Virus record (IMG/VR): IMGVR_UViG_3300031884_000002
Location: 289,773-353,772 of that record
Source: a virus
Reading direction: 5' to 3' (one strand)
DNA: 64,000 nucleotides
Part shown: in pieces, positions 8,201-16,492 of the stretch
How the letters are laid out: every line of letters begins with the position of its first letter
Position numbering within the stretch: position 1 is the stretch's first letter
Notes under the pieces: generated by a model
Told to the model about the DNA's origin: nothing
Databases searched by the model: none
The model's input: the letters and a program-made list of their open reading frames with translations, nothing else
Made by a program: the position numbers and the translations under genes

Positions 8201-9522
8201 GTATCTGATGCAAAATTTTGATATTTTTCAACTGTTACATCATATACATCTATTTCTCCGACATATTCTATGGATTTTACTTTATGATTTAATTTAGTAA
8301 AAATCTCTTGTTTAAACGATTTCCAGTTATGATTGTTAGATTTTAATCGATTGGTTATAAGTGATATATCACAATGTAAATATTTAGATACTTCTTTAAG
8401 ATTTAATTTTCCATAATTTCTATAATACTCAAAAGATTGCTCTTTTATTATATCAAATGTTAATTCGTCTCTATAATTTGGATTTTTTCCTAAATTATAA
8501 TTTCTGGTTTTACAATATGTTTTTAATGATTTAGAACGTACTTCATTAGATTCTTTCGTATGTATTTTTCCATAAAATGGATTATTAGTTCCAGATCTTT
8601 CACCATTCCAATGATGAAACTTTCTATTTTTATATCCTTCGGAAGAATGTATTTTTTCTAATGTTTTTTGTTTATTTTCAAACGACCACATTTTATCAGT
8701 TACTAATTTAATATGATATTGTTTATGTGCTGTTTTATCCATTATAACTAAATTATCCGGCATATTATATGATGGATTGAACTGTTGATGATGAACCACT
8801 TCATTATCTTTGAGAGGTCTATTAAATTGTTCTGCTATTACATTGTGTTCTGGTTGCCATCCTTTTGAAAAATTATAAACATGCCTATATCCTTTGTTAT
8901 AAAAATCTTTTTGATAAAACGGCATTATAGAGTCCCCTACTTTTATATCTTCTAATTTTTTATAATCTCCATTTCTCATTAAGAACGGATGTCCTCCGCT
9001 TGCTATTATATATTTACCCTTTTCAAATGTTAATTTCCATGCTTTTAATTTTCCTCCATCTTTTTTTCTTGGATGATATGCATTTCCCAATTTTATAGAG
9101 TTTGATTCGTGGTCATAAGAATAAACATAAAATCTTTCTTGTGGTTTATTTTTATATTTTTCAGCCAACTCTGCTATTGTAGGATACGTTCCATCTGGCA
9201 GTGGAATGATAGTTTCTCCTGCCACACATTGATAATCCCTAAACATTTCAATACGAGCCGCTTGATAAGATAATGAAAAGTCTCTAGAATATGCATTATA
9301 CGCAGTTGAACGAATACGATTAAATCTATCTCGGAGAGAGTTTCTATCTCCTGCCATCATCGAATGGTCGGTGTCTTTAACAATTAATTGTTTTCCACCG
9401 ACATTTCTAACTATTGTTTCTGATGAGAATAAAGTTTTTAACCGAGCATATAAAGATTGTTTCTTTATATCTACGATATCATCGTTAATTGAATTTGGTC
9501 TATTTATTTGGTTAAGTGCCAT
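5260..9522 (-). CDS. Portal protein precursor with two inteins (T4 gp20-like)
   Basis: The 1420-residue product is a portal vertex protein interrupted by two inteins. Removing residues 99-446 and 465-840 leaves a 696-residue extein. Portal-type segments include RLTGDSNFFPYGRSYLEGA, MMIHRVVRAPERRIFYVDIG and KMFAALKIPKTFLNF, and the gene lies directly downstream of terminase, as in T4-like phages. The 18-residue piece between the inteins (TMDMDPILNATLDIVADE) is the conserved helix present in related portals. After the core there is an unusual Gly-rich then Glu-rich low-complexity tail (roughly residues 1215-1300), and about 110 further residues. The portal forms the dodecameric DNA entry ring and docks the terminase. 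Confidence 0.9.
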   Translation of the reverse strand: MALNQINRPNSINDDIVDIKKQSLYARLKTLFSSETIVRNVGGKQLIVKDTDHSMMAGDRNSLRDRFNRIRSTAYNAYSRDFSLSYQAARIEMFRDYQCVAGETIIPLPDGTYPTIAELAEKYKNKPQERFYVYSYDHESNSIKLGNAYHPRKKDGGKLKAWKLTFEKGKYIIASGGHPFLMRNGDYKKLEDIKVGDSIMPFYQKDFYNKGYRHVYNFSKGWQPEHNVIAEQFNRPLKDNEVVHHQQFNPSYNMPDNLVIMDKTAHKQYHIKLVTDKMWSFENKQKTLEKIHSSEGYKNRKFHHWNGERSGTNNPFYGKIHTKESNEVRSKSLKTYCKTRNYNLGKNPNYRDELTFDIIKEQSFEYYRNYGKLNLKEVSKYLHCDISLITNRLKSNNHNWKSFKQEIFTKLNHKVKSIEYVGEIDVYDVTVEKYQNFASDTVFSHNTMDMDPILNATLDIVADECIEGNTIIPLLNGDKVKIEDLYNQNKTDFWVYSIDSDGNFKPEKCERVAYNGIKPMYKVLLDDGTEIKCTSNHMWVKSDMSIISTDKLELGTSLKIFNTKLSNFKFMNGYEMLYINGKWQFTHRLVAKNEPSLITQRETVCETDKVIHHSSFNKLNNSPEYLKWVGYIEHKKIHSQFNKEIWADKTKTHEYKEKTREGHRRYWNDETRKYHSENCHFTMLKRLEGMSKEDRNKEFGRNGNKNGMFGNGYKLTKNKNGRWIEAVNRFEHINMEEYEKDIINGLSRKELKQKYNILREDCSVLNKQICNKYNITRIDRLKYKIIGYNSYADYTKSNNHRVISVEPCGEYKAYDLVNVGTSSHLYAIETKDGSKLFTHNCLTTNALGKMLTVHCENNNVKEILENLYDDILNLDFNLWGWLRNTLKLGDHFLKVYVSPEYGVYMVEPINAENVERIENADPYNKKYVKFQIRPTDTSQAEVLENWQICHFRLTGDSNFFPYGRSYLEGARRIWKQLSLLEDAMMIHRVVRAPERRIFYVDIGNIPPAEVDNYMQKLQDKIKKVPYMNERGEYNLKFNLQNMLDDFYIPTRGSDSGTRIDTLPGMDWTGIDDVEYLKNKMFAALKIPKTFLNFGEEGGSKATLSNEDIRFARTIQRIQKILCVELEKIGVIHLYAQGYRDESLINFKIELTNSSTILEKEKISILSEKTALSTDMMESGLFSPEYIYKYIFQMSNDDIETEMKSVIEFAKRKYRLAAIENDGDDPAMPMKKIGTGGGGGEKGEGGGLGGLGGGGGHGGGGGLSDLGDLEGEGEEGEGNKEGGEGNEEEPNPETEEKPKIGKPEDIVKEDANRDQSGEHKASDHPFGEDPLGHLELNRKPRKNSEFKKKSELYQNFEGDSPYALEEIKKPVQDNKQMKNRNSKLILSLSEFFDKPIDVKKELIKESTLPSMLDEVNIKEIL
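7003..8130 (-). other. Intein 2 in portal, with HNH endonuclease domain (376 aa)
   Basis: It begins with Cys (CIEGNTIIPLLNGD, block A), has a block B with TSNH, and ends in block F/G with LFTHN followed by Cys as the +1 residue. That is a complete class 1 splicing set. The middle carries an HNH-type signature, VIHHSSFNKLNNSPEYLKWV, and a NUMOD3-like NGMFGNGY motif, so it should be a homing endonuclease intein. The insertion is in the conserved helix after DIVADE, only 18 residues from intein 1. Confidence 0.9.
8185..9228 (-). other. Intein 1 in portal, with HNH endonuclease domain (348 aa)
   Basis: It begins with Cys (CVAGETIIPLPDG, block A) after FRDYQ, has a GGHPF block B and a DVTVEKYQNFA block F, and ends FSHN with Thr as the +1 residue. 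The HNH signature is VVHHQQFNPSYNMPDNL with a further AHKQYH histidine pair, and a NUMOD3-like NPFYGKIHTKES segment follows. All splicing residues look intact. Confidence 0.9.
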
Positions 9523-9543
9523 CGTATTATCTTTCTATTATTA

Positions 9544-9551
9544 TATAAATA
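9544..9551 (-). promoter_or_regulatory. TATTTATA element upstream of portal
   Basis: Sense-strand TATTTATA, 21 nt upstream of the portal ATG, with an AGAAAG purine stretch between the two that could serve as a weak ribosome-binding site. Confidence 0.4.
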
Positions 9552-9571
9552 TATCTATACATTGTCTAAAA

Positions 9572-11185
9572 TTAACCAATTAGCCATTTTAATGACTCAA
9601 CTTCATTGTTTATACCGCCCGTTTTCATACTCCATGGATCATTTGGCATGTTTCTTTGATTATTATGATATACTGGAACGTTGTCAATTTTTGCTTGTCT
9701 AAAATGGTCAAGAGATGACCTAGTTAAATCTATTCCTTTTTGTCTAAGTAATAATGCAGTATCTCTTATCCACAGTCCAATACATAAACTCATGACTAAA
9801 TCATCGTTATAACCTTGCATTGCTTGTGCCTTGAAGTTTTTCCAAATGAAAGTTTCCAATTCTGATAAGGTTCTGGCGGAATATATTTTAATTTCTTTTT
9901 CCGACATATATCTGCGAAGGTAATCTATCATCACAGGTCGAGTTTTCATAGATGTTGAAAATCCTGCCGTTGATTTTTTTTCTTCTGCATTATATCTATT
10001 AGAATGCTGATGTTCTGGGTCAACATATTTTAAATCATCCGTCATATAAAATAAGTTTGAATATTTTCTATTTATAACTTGTTGAATAACTGCCCATCCC
10101 GTATTTTCACGTTCAATTACTAATAATGCAGTGTTGTATTCCGCCGCAAGATTTACTAACATATTTCCATATTCTGTAGTTCCTATTTGACCTTTATATT
10201 CGGCACATTGTTCTAACGATACCGCATCTAAAACATGACATGCTTGATAATCTCCACCATCTCCACGAGCTGTATCGGCTGATAAAATATAAGATTTATC
10301 ATAATTGGGTTCTTTCCAATACCACAAACATCGGTCACTTAGTCGTTTATCATATGGGTCAGTTCTAATATGTTTTTTATAATATTCTATCAATTCTAGA
10401 GCTATAACGTTATCTCCGGATGCTAACCAATCACAATCACATTCCTGACCTGCTAATGATGCTCCCAATTCCTTTGTTTGAGCGTCTCTCCATGCTTGAT
10501 TTCTCTCTGGGTGTAAATCCCACGGAAGCCTAATAGGATTAAAATTATTTCTTTTTTCACTCGCATCGCACCACATTCTATGGAAAAAGTTTCCATATCC
10601 ATTGGGAGTTGATAAAATAATAGAATTACCACCCGTTGACAATGTACTCCAAGATGAAGCCCAAATATCATCTATGTTTTCAATAAATGCGGCTTCATCA
10701 ATAATAAGAAGATATACTGCCATAGAACGACCAGCATCACCACTGGATGATACTGCTCTTATATGTGATCCATTTTTAAATTTTAATGATAATCGATTAT
10801 CTTCAATGCATGGTATTTTTAACCAAACCGGCAAATTATCATTTGCAAATCTAACTTTTGAAATTAACTCTTTCGAAACTTCTTGTTTAATCGAAATAAT
10901 AAGAATATTCTTATCTTTATTGAATATCATTACCCATAATGAATATGCCGCCACTAATGTAGAGATACCCATTTGACGAGATTTTAAAACTATATTAAAC
11001 TTATTATCGGCAAATTGTTTAAGCGTATCTTCCTGAAATGGAAATAATTCAAATTTTAAGGTTCCTTTTATTTGATGTTGTATCTTTACATAATTTTTCA
11101 TGAAATATACAGGAGACGCTGCACATTTGGCATATTCTTCCGCTACTATTTCTTGTAATGTTTTCTTTTTTGCTGGCTCACTCAT
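9572..11185 (-). CDS. terL: Terminase large subunit (T4 gp17-like)
   Basis: The 537-residue protein is the ATP-driven packaging motor. The N-terminal ATPase has a Walker A-like LKSRQMGIS (about 67-75), Walker B LLIIDEA (about 159-165) and a STPNGYGN coupling segment. The C-terminal RuvC-like nuclease has SADTARGDGGD (about 302-312), a VIERENTG motif and a late acidic NDDLVMSL segment. Length is close to other T4-like large terminases. It is followed 49 nt later by portal. The upstream gene overlaps its ATG by 4 nt and could encode the small subunit. Confidence 0.93.
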   Translation of the reverse strand: MSEPAKKKTLQEIVAEEYAKCAASPVYFMKNYVKIQHQIKGTLKFELFPFQEDTLKQFADNKFNIVLKSRQMGISTLVAAYSLWVMIFNKDKNILIISIKQEVSKELISKVRFANDNLPVWLKIPCIEDNRLSLKFKNGSHIRAVSSSGDAGRSMAVYLLIIDEAAFIENIDDIWASSWSTLSTGGNSIILSTPNGYGNFFHRMWCDASEKRNNFNPIRLPWDLHPERNQAWRDAQTKELGASLAGQECDCDWLASGDNVIALELIEYYKKHIRTDPYDKRLSDRCLWYWKEPNYDKSYILSADTARGDGGDYQACHVLDAVSLEQCAEYKGQIGTTEYGNMLVNLAAEYNTALLVIERENTGWAVIQQVINRKYSNLFYMTDDLKYVDPEHQHSNRYNAEEKKSTAGFSTSMKTRPVMIDYLRRYMSEKEIKIYSARTLSELETFIWKNFKAQAMQGYNDDLVMSLCIGLWIRDTALLLRQKGIDLTRSSLDHFRQAKIDNVPVYHNNQRNMPNDPWSMKTGGINNEVESLKWLIG

Positions 11186-11844
11186 ATCGTATCTAATTTA
11201 TATTGTTTACATAACTTAGCATACTCTTTTTTATTTTCTGCTTTTATTTTTGTGGCTTCCTTAATAAGTTTCAATACTTTTTTTAAATCCGATTTAGAAT
11301 CGGCTAATATTTTATCTTTATTAGTATTTACCCATACCGCATCGTAACCAACTCCATCTTCACAGGGAAGTTTTACATCTCCATTGTCATTAGTAAAATA
11401 TTCAACTATCTCTTTTAATTTTTCTTTGCTATCTTTCAAATCTCCAAGTGCATAAGATGATAATTTATATTTTTCATATACATCCCATGCCCCTACAATT
11501 CTCAATTTGGTTTCATAATCTATCAAACAATTTTCACATAATCCGGTTCGATTGAAAAAATATTCATCTCGTTTAGTTCCCCATTTAATGTTTAATTTAC
11601 ATTTACAGATTTTATTTCCAATGGCTTCTCTAATTATGTCTCCTTGGGTCTTGGTTAATTTAACTATTTTGCCATTTTCTTTTCTATATTTAATGTCGTT
11701 ATGGTCTATCCATTCTTCCCCTTCTTTTCTAAACTTATCTTTTTCTGCTATGTGATTAGATACTTTAATCTCTGTCTTTTCTCCTTTTTGCCATTTTTTA
11801 ATGACTTCGATGTTACCCATTGATTTATGTAATTTTATAGCCAT
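11182..11844 (-). CDS. Zinc-motif protein next to terminase, unknown
   Basis: This 220-residue protein has a KICKCKLN plus GLCENCL pair of cysteines spaced like a small zinc ribbon (about residues 79-105). Flanking regions are lysine-rich and probably helical. The gene overlaps the terminase start by 4 nt. That is the usual place for a small terminase or packaging accessory protein, but I see no small-terminase helix-turn-helix, so the role is open. Confidence 0.6.
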   Translation of the reverse strand: MAIKLHKSMGNIEVIKKWQKGEKTEIKVSNHIAEKDKFRKEGEEWIDHNDIKYRKENGKIVKLTKTQGDIIREAIGNKICKCKLNIKWGTKRDEYFFNRTGLCENCLIDYETKLRIVGAWDVYEKYKLSSYALGDLKDSKEKLKEIVEYFTNDNGDVKLPCEDGVGYDAVWVNTNKDKILADSKSDLKKVLKLIKEATKIKAENKKEYAKLCKQYKLDTI

Positions 11845-11847
11845 AAC

Positions 11848-12018
11848 TTATTTTTTGATTTTTAATTTTTCCCACTGTTTAAGGTTATTTGATTTCCAAA
11901 GAAGATATTCTTTTTTAAGATGGAAATAACATGATTCTGGAACCATAATTGAAAAATACCGCCAGCCATCGCTTTCTTTTAATTTTCTATATTTTGATTG
12001 GTATTCTTTATTTGCCAT
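11848..12018 (-). CDS. Small protein of 56 aa, unknown
   Basis: Hand translation gives an uninterrupted 56-residue frame starting MANKEYQSKYRKLKESDG and ending KLKIKK. It is basic and aromatic with no known motif. A TATTTATA element lies 4 nt upstream of the ATG, which supports it being real. It ends 3 nt before the start of the terminase-adjacent gene and may lead that operon. Confidence 0.6.
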   Translation of the reverse strand: MANKEYQSKYRKLKESDGWRYFSIMVPESCYFHLKKEYLLWKSNNLKQWEKLKIKK

Positions 12019-12022
12019 CTCT

Positions 12023-12030
12023 TATAAATA
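12023..12030 (-). promoter_or_regulatory. TATTTATA element of the 56-aa gene
   Basis: Sense-strand TATTTATA, 4 nt before the ATG at 12018, on the minus side of a divergent intergenic region. Confidence 0.5.
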
Positions 12031-12090
12031 GCGTTAAAAACACTAAATAACACTAAAATAAACTAATTATGTTAATATAAGATAATAATA

Positions 12091-12098
12091 TATTTATA
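12091..12098 (+). promoter_or_regulatory. TATTTATA element of the PRTase-like gene
   Basis: Plus-strand TATTTATA, 4 nt before the ATG at 12103. It has the same sense orientation and spacing as the minus-strand examples, which argues that the element is directional. Confidence 0.55.
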
Positions 12099-12102
12099 TA
12101 AT

Positions 12103-12978
12103 ATGATTAGTTTAAAACAATTATTAGAAGGAATATCGTATCTATCAAATACTAATAAACTGAATTTTAGTTTTGATAGTGATTTTCCAGCACCCGACGA
12201 TAATTTAATATACTTGAAACCAAATAGAAGAAATTCTAGGTTATATAATATAAAAGGATTTAAAATTTTTTATGGATATTATTTCAATCGAAATTTTACT
12301 CCTAATAAACCTTCGTATTTTAAACCAAATAATACACAATCTATAAATGATGCAAGAACAACAATAAAACACGTTGATATTAAAAAAATATATATGTTTA
12401 ATGGGATGGATTCTGCTGGAAATTATACATGGACTAGGGATGAATCTCCAATTATAAAAATGATAGATTTAGCAATTGAACGATTTTCTGAATTGGTAGA
12501 TTTAAACTCATTTACATCCATCATATCGGCTCCTTCTAGTTCTCGGTTGAATGATTTAATATTAGATAGATTTCAAATGAGTGTTGGAACCCATATAATT
12601 ACAAAAAATGCACTTCAAAAAAATGAAATAAATCAAATTGCATATTTTATGGATGAATATAATAAATTAAGCGATGACGGTAAGCGAAAATTTCACTCTG
12701 TAAAAAACGGAATTGTTAAAAAAACAGGAACATTTGAAATGAAACACGTCCCTCCTACTATGCGAAGTTTATTCCATAATTTTATATCATTGAAACAAAA
12801 TAATCAAAAAGAATCTATTAAAATAGCAAATAAAATATCAAATGGAAAAGTTTTAATAATAGACGATACTATAGGAACTGGTGGAACATTTTTAGAAATA
12901 GTTAGAGAAATAAAACCATTAAAACCAAAAGAAATATATTTATTTGGACTTTTGCAAGATTATTATTATAGTGTATAA
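12103..12978 (+). CDS. Phosphoribosyltransferase-like protein
   Basis: The 291-residue protein ends with a type I PRTase PRPP-binding loop, VLIIDDTIGTGGT (about 248-260), preceded by hydrophobic strands and followed by a PKEIYLFGLLQD strand. The first 240 residues match no family I know. Type I PRTases transfer ribose-5-phosphate from PRPP to a base or pyrophosphate, so nucleotide salvage or modification is possible, though such folds also occur as regulators. It is one of only two + strand genes here. It converges with the Mre11-Rad50 gene with just 2 nt between stops and no visible terminator. Confidence 0.65.
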   Translation: MISLKQLLEGISYLSNTNKLNFSFDSDFPAPDDNLIYLKPNRRNSRLYNIKGFKIFYGYYFNRNFTPNKPSYFKPNNTQSINDARTTIKHVDIKKIYMFNGMDSAGNYTWTRDESPIIKMIDLAIERFSELVDLNSFTSIISAPSSSRLNDLILDRFQMSVGTHIITKNALQKNEINQIAYFMDEYNKLSDDGKRKFHSVKNGIVKKTGTFEMKHVPPTMRSLFHNFISLKQNNQKESIKIANKISNGKVLIIDDTIGTGGTFLEIVREIKPLKPKEIYLFGLLQDYYYSV

Positions 12979-12980
12979 AA

Positions 12981-15900
12981 TTATATATGTTTAACTTGAG
13001 AGAATCCTCCGATTCGTTTTACCTCTATATTATTTTCTATAATATCTTTGATTTCCGATTGATGGCTAATGATAAAAATACCAGAAAACTTTGATTTTAA
13101 CATAGAAAATAAAGTATCCATAGATAATAAGTTTTCACTATCAAGGACTCCAAATCCCTCATCACACAGAAGAACGTCAGTTCTAACTAAATTGGAAGCC
13201 ATTATAAGACCAACTCTTATAGCAAACTCCATTTCAAACCTTTCTGCTCCAGAACACGTTTCAATTACATTCTTTCTATCATCGTAACAGATATATGGAA
13301 TTATATCTGTTCCGGTATCCTCTAATTTCAATGTAAAATCAGTAATTTGAGTGAGTATATCATTTACTTCCTTTTCAATGGTAGGAATGGCGTTGCATAT
13401 AATACGATAGGGAATTCCATCTCGTCCGATTGCTTCTATATATTTTTCATAATCATCGAATTGTGCTTCTTTTTCTTTAATATTCTTAATTGTAGTTTTT
13501 AGATTTGATATGGTATTTTTAAATACTTCTGCTTTACCGTATATCTCGGTCATTTTACTATTTTGTTTATTTATAGAAGATTCAATATTATTTGCTTCGG
13601 TTTTATAAGTTGATAATGTCTTATTGATTGTATTATTATTTTCAACCGAGGTTAGATTTCTATTATATATATCTATTTTCAAACTGGTCGAAGTTAAGTT
13701 TTCTTTGTTTTTTGTCAATACATTGTTTTTATTTAGAATTGAAATTGATAATGACTGAGATATATCTTTTAAAACTCCTTGTTTACTTAATAATTTGGTA
13801 TATAATTCATATTTTGAAACCACCCATTTAATATTTTCAAACTCCGATTCTAATTTTTCAAGATTTTCTACTAATTCTTTTGCTATTATTTTATCTTGTT
13901 TTAATTGTTCTTTACAACTGGTAGCATCTTTTACAAACGCATTATCATTACAGAACTTACAATTTGGGTCGTATTTGTGATTTTTAAGTTTATCTACTTT
14001 GTCTAATTTTCCTTTAATTTCTATTTTTTTATCGTTCATTTTCTTTTTTGCCGCAGAAATTTTATCAACGATTGATTTATATTTTTTATGATTCTCTATT
14101 AAATCTAATTTTTCAATTTTAGACACGCTTTTTTCTACCATCCTAATATAACGCTCATATCTTGATGATTTATGTTTTAGAAATGAAATATCCGATGTTA
14201 ATTGATTAATAGCTGATTCCAATTTTGATTTTTCGATTGTTAGTGAACTTATATCAGTCGGAATATTAAAATCCAATTTAACCAATTTTGATGCCTCTTC
14301 CTGTATTTTATTATTGATATTATCTAATTCTAATTTTGATGATTTTGTTTCGTCTATTAGTTTATTGTATAATTCATTGGCATAAGCTAATGCATTTTCA
14401 TTTTGAAGTAGGTCAGTTTGATAATCCTTTCCTTTGTGTAATTTTAATTCAATGTTTAATTCTTTCCTATTTTCAGTTGCCACACCGCATAATTTATCAA
14501 ATACATCAATTCCTATAAACTTTACTAACATATCTTTCCGGTCACTATTCCCCATATCTATGAATGCTAAATTATTTTTTCCAAATTGAAAATAAGCAGA
14601 TGTTAAAATAAAATCATCAAATGTTCCAATATGATTTCGTATAATTTCATTTGTATCACTTCTTTCCGTTCCATTTAATTCTATTTTTTCATCATTTTCC
14701 AATTTCCAGAAATAAACATCCACTTTAACTGCTCCTGTCCTTCCGGTGGTTCCAATTCGCTCTATAAAATATCGGATTCCATCAATTTCAATTTCTAATT
14801 TGCATTTAAATGATGTTTTTTGATTATTTATAATATGATTTCCCTTGGATACTCTTGAAGTTTTATCAAATAGTGTAAATAATAAAATCTCGAAAATAGA
14901 ACTTTTACCGATTTTATTTTTGCCTAATATTCCATATATTCCATTTATATTTTCAAAATTGATACTATTATCCTCTCCATAAGAAAACATGTTTTCCCAT
15001 TCTAATTTTATGAGTTTGTATCTGGATGTTTTAGTATGGTCCAAGATTCCGATTTCATTATTAATTTTGCGATTTATATATAAGACACTATCGAGTTTAG
15101 TGACCGATATATCAGGTATTATTTCTTTTAAGTAATCTTCAATTAACTTATTTTGATATTCGACATTGAATATATTTTTAATATTTATATCAGACACTTG
15201 TTTATTTGTAGTATCTATATCGGAAGTTTCTCTGATGTATGAAGTTTCGACTATATTGGATTTTTCTTTTAATTTTGATATTATAGATTTTACTTCGGAT
15301 GGAATAGTTTCCTTACATATAGTTCTAAGTCTAACGTTTTTTGGAAGTTTACTAATATCAGTTACTAAATTTCCATGATTTATTTCAATAGTAAAAAATC
15401 CATAGTCGTTTGGAATTGTATTATGAATATACGTATTAGTTTCTAAATCCCATAATGAATATCCTTTATTACTTGTTTCTCCGTGATTTTGTTGAATTAA
15501 ACTACCAGCATATCTTACTGTTGGTTTATCATTATTAGAATCATATATTTGTAAATCTTGAGATTTATGAATATCTCCCATTAGAATTAAATGATGATTA
15601 TCAAACAATGGAAGCATTATATTTGGATTATTTAATATGTGTCCCGTATCGGAAATAGATTGGTCGATGGCACCATGAAATAATCCTATGATTCTTTTAT
15701 ATTTGTTTTTATAAACTGACGGAATATTTTTTCCTAACATGTATTTATCAGGAGAGTCAAACACCGACATATGATTAAATAATATGTCGGCATATCCATA
15801 TATACCAGAATCTTTTAAATAATATATATTATCATTATTTAACATGCTTATGATAGGAGTCAACGCATCCAATCTGTTTTTGTTTTGAACTAAACCGTCG

Positions 15901-16178
15901 TGATTTCCTGGAATAATAAGGGTTGGAAATATATCAGAACATCCTATAAATAACTCTTTAACTAATTCCAATCCTTCCGGTTCCATTGAAGTTTTTTGAT
16001 GAAATATATCTCCACATATTACAATTATACTATTATCTACAGGGAGTCCTTTAATCATCTCGAAAAAATTACTAAATACGTGTCTATATTCTTCTATACG
16101 TGAGTTATTTCTACAATGGATATCCGCCATATGGACGATGTATTTAATATCGTGTTGATTTGTTTTTAATATATTCAT
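12981..16178 (-). CDS. Fused Mre11-Rad50 (gp47-gp46-like) recombination nuclease/ATPase
   Basis: One 1065-residue polypeptide combines two proteins that are separate in T4. The N-terminal metallophosphoesterase (about 1-380) has HMADIH (16-21), CGDIFH (55-60), GNHD (91-94) and GDIHKS (about 200). The C-terminal SMC-like ATPase has Walker A GILGKNKIGKSS (about 420), long coiled coils flanking a CKFC zinc hook (about 740), signature CSGAERF (about 976) and Walker B VLLCDEGFGVLD (about 1010). It should process DNA ends for recombination-dependent replication. All catalytic motifs look intact and I see no intein in the junction. Confidence 0.9.
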   Translation of the reverse strand: MNILKTNQHDIKYIVHMADIHCRNNSRIEEYRHVFSNFFEMIKGLPVDNSIIVICGDIFHQKTSMEPEGLELVKELFIGCSDIFPTLIIPGNHDGLVQNKNRLDALTPIISMLNNDNIYYLKDSGIYGYADILFNHMSVFDSPDKYMLGKNIPSVYKNKYKRIIGLFHGAIDQSISDTGHILNNPNIMLPLFDNHHLILMGDIHKSQDLQIYDSNNDKPTVRYAGSLIQQNHGETSNKGYSLWDLETNTYIHNTIPNDYGFFTIEINHGNLVTDISKLPKNVRLRTICKETIPSEVKSIISKLKEKSNIVETSYIRETSDIDTTNKQVSDINIKNIFNVEYQNKLIEDYLKEIIPDISVTKLDSVLYINRKINNEIGILDHTKTSRYKLIKLEWENMFSYGEDNSINFENINGIYGILGKNKIGKSSIFEILLFTLFDKTSRVSKGNHIINNQKTSFKCKLEIEIDGIRYFIERIGTTGRTGAVKVDVYFWKLENDEKIELNGTERSDTNEIIRNHIGTFDDFILTSAYFQFGKNNLAFIDMGNSDRKDMLVKFIGIDVFDKLCGVATENRKELNIELKLHKGKDYQTDLLQNENALAYANELYNKLIDETKSSKLELDNINNKIQEEASKLVKLDFNIPTDISSLTIEKSKLESAINQLTSDISFLKHKSSRYERYIRMVEKSVSKIEKLDLIENHKKYKSIVDKISAAKKKMNDKKIEIKGKLDKVDKLKNHKYDPNCKFCNDNAFVKDATSCKEQLKQDKIIAKELVENLEKLESEFENIKWVVSKYELYTKLLSKQGVLKDISQSLSISILNKNNVLTKNKENLTSTSLKIDIYNRNLTSVENNNTINKTLSTYKTEANNIESSINKQNSKMTEIYGKAEVFKNTISNLKTTIKNIKEKEAQFDDYEKYIEAIGRDGIPYRIICNAIPTIEKEVNDILTQITDFTLKLEDTGTDIIPYICYDDRKNVIETCSGAERFEMEFAIRVGLIMASNLVRTDVLLCDEGFGVLDSENLLSMDTLFSMLKSKFSGIFIISHQSEIKDIIENNIEVKRIGGFSQVKHI

Positions 16179-16207
16179 AAATTAAGCAGTATAATTCCTA
16201 TAATAGA

Positions 16208-16492
16208 CTAAATAATTCCTATAAATTGTAAGTTGGTTATATGTTCCTTGAAAATTACCAATCCTAAAAATATAGTGGATAATGATGCTAAAATATTCCA
16301 CATACTTCCAGTAGTAGATAGATTTTTTCCATAGTAAATTGCTGGCAACCAACCTATAGTTCCTATTAAATATGATATACATACTATAATTGCTAATTTT
16401 ATATTAGGAGATATAGAAAATAATTTAGAATAATATTCTCCTATTATAAAAAAAATGGATGATATTATCAAATATAATATTGGTTGTCTCAT
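16208..16492 (-). CDS. Small four-helix membrane protein, SMR/EamA-like
   Basis: The 94-residue protein has four hydrophobic segments: after MRQ, around IKLAIIVCISYLIG, around GSMWNILASLSTIFLG and around ITNLQFIGII. Length and layout resemble small multidrug resistance or EamA half-transporters. The usual membrane Glu near residue 14 is represented by Glu in the GEYYS segment. It overlaps the primase stop by 4 nt. Substrate and function are unknown, and phage copies of such proteins are uncommon. Confidence 0.55.
   Translation of the reverse strand: MRQPILYLIISSIFFIIGEYYSKLFSISPNIKLAIIVCISYLIGTIGWLPAIYYGKNLSTTGSMWNILASLSTIFLGLVIFKEHITNLQFIGII

Noticed and set aside
12979-12980. Bidirectional terminator between the PRTase-like and Mre11-Rad50 genes
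   Set aside because: Only two bases separate the convergent stops and no hairpin with T-run is visible.
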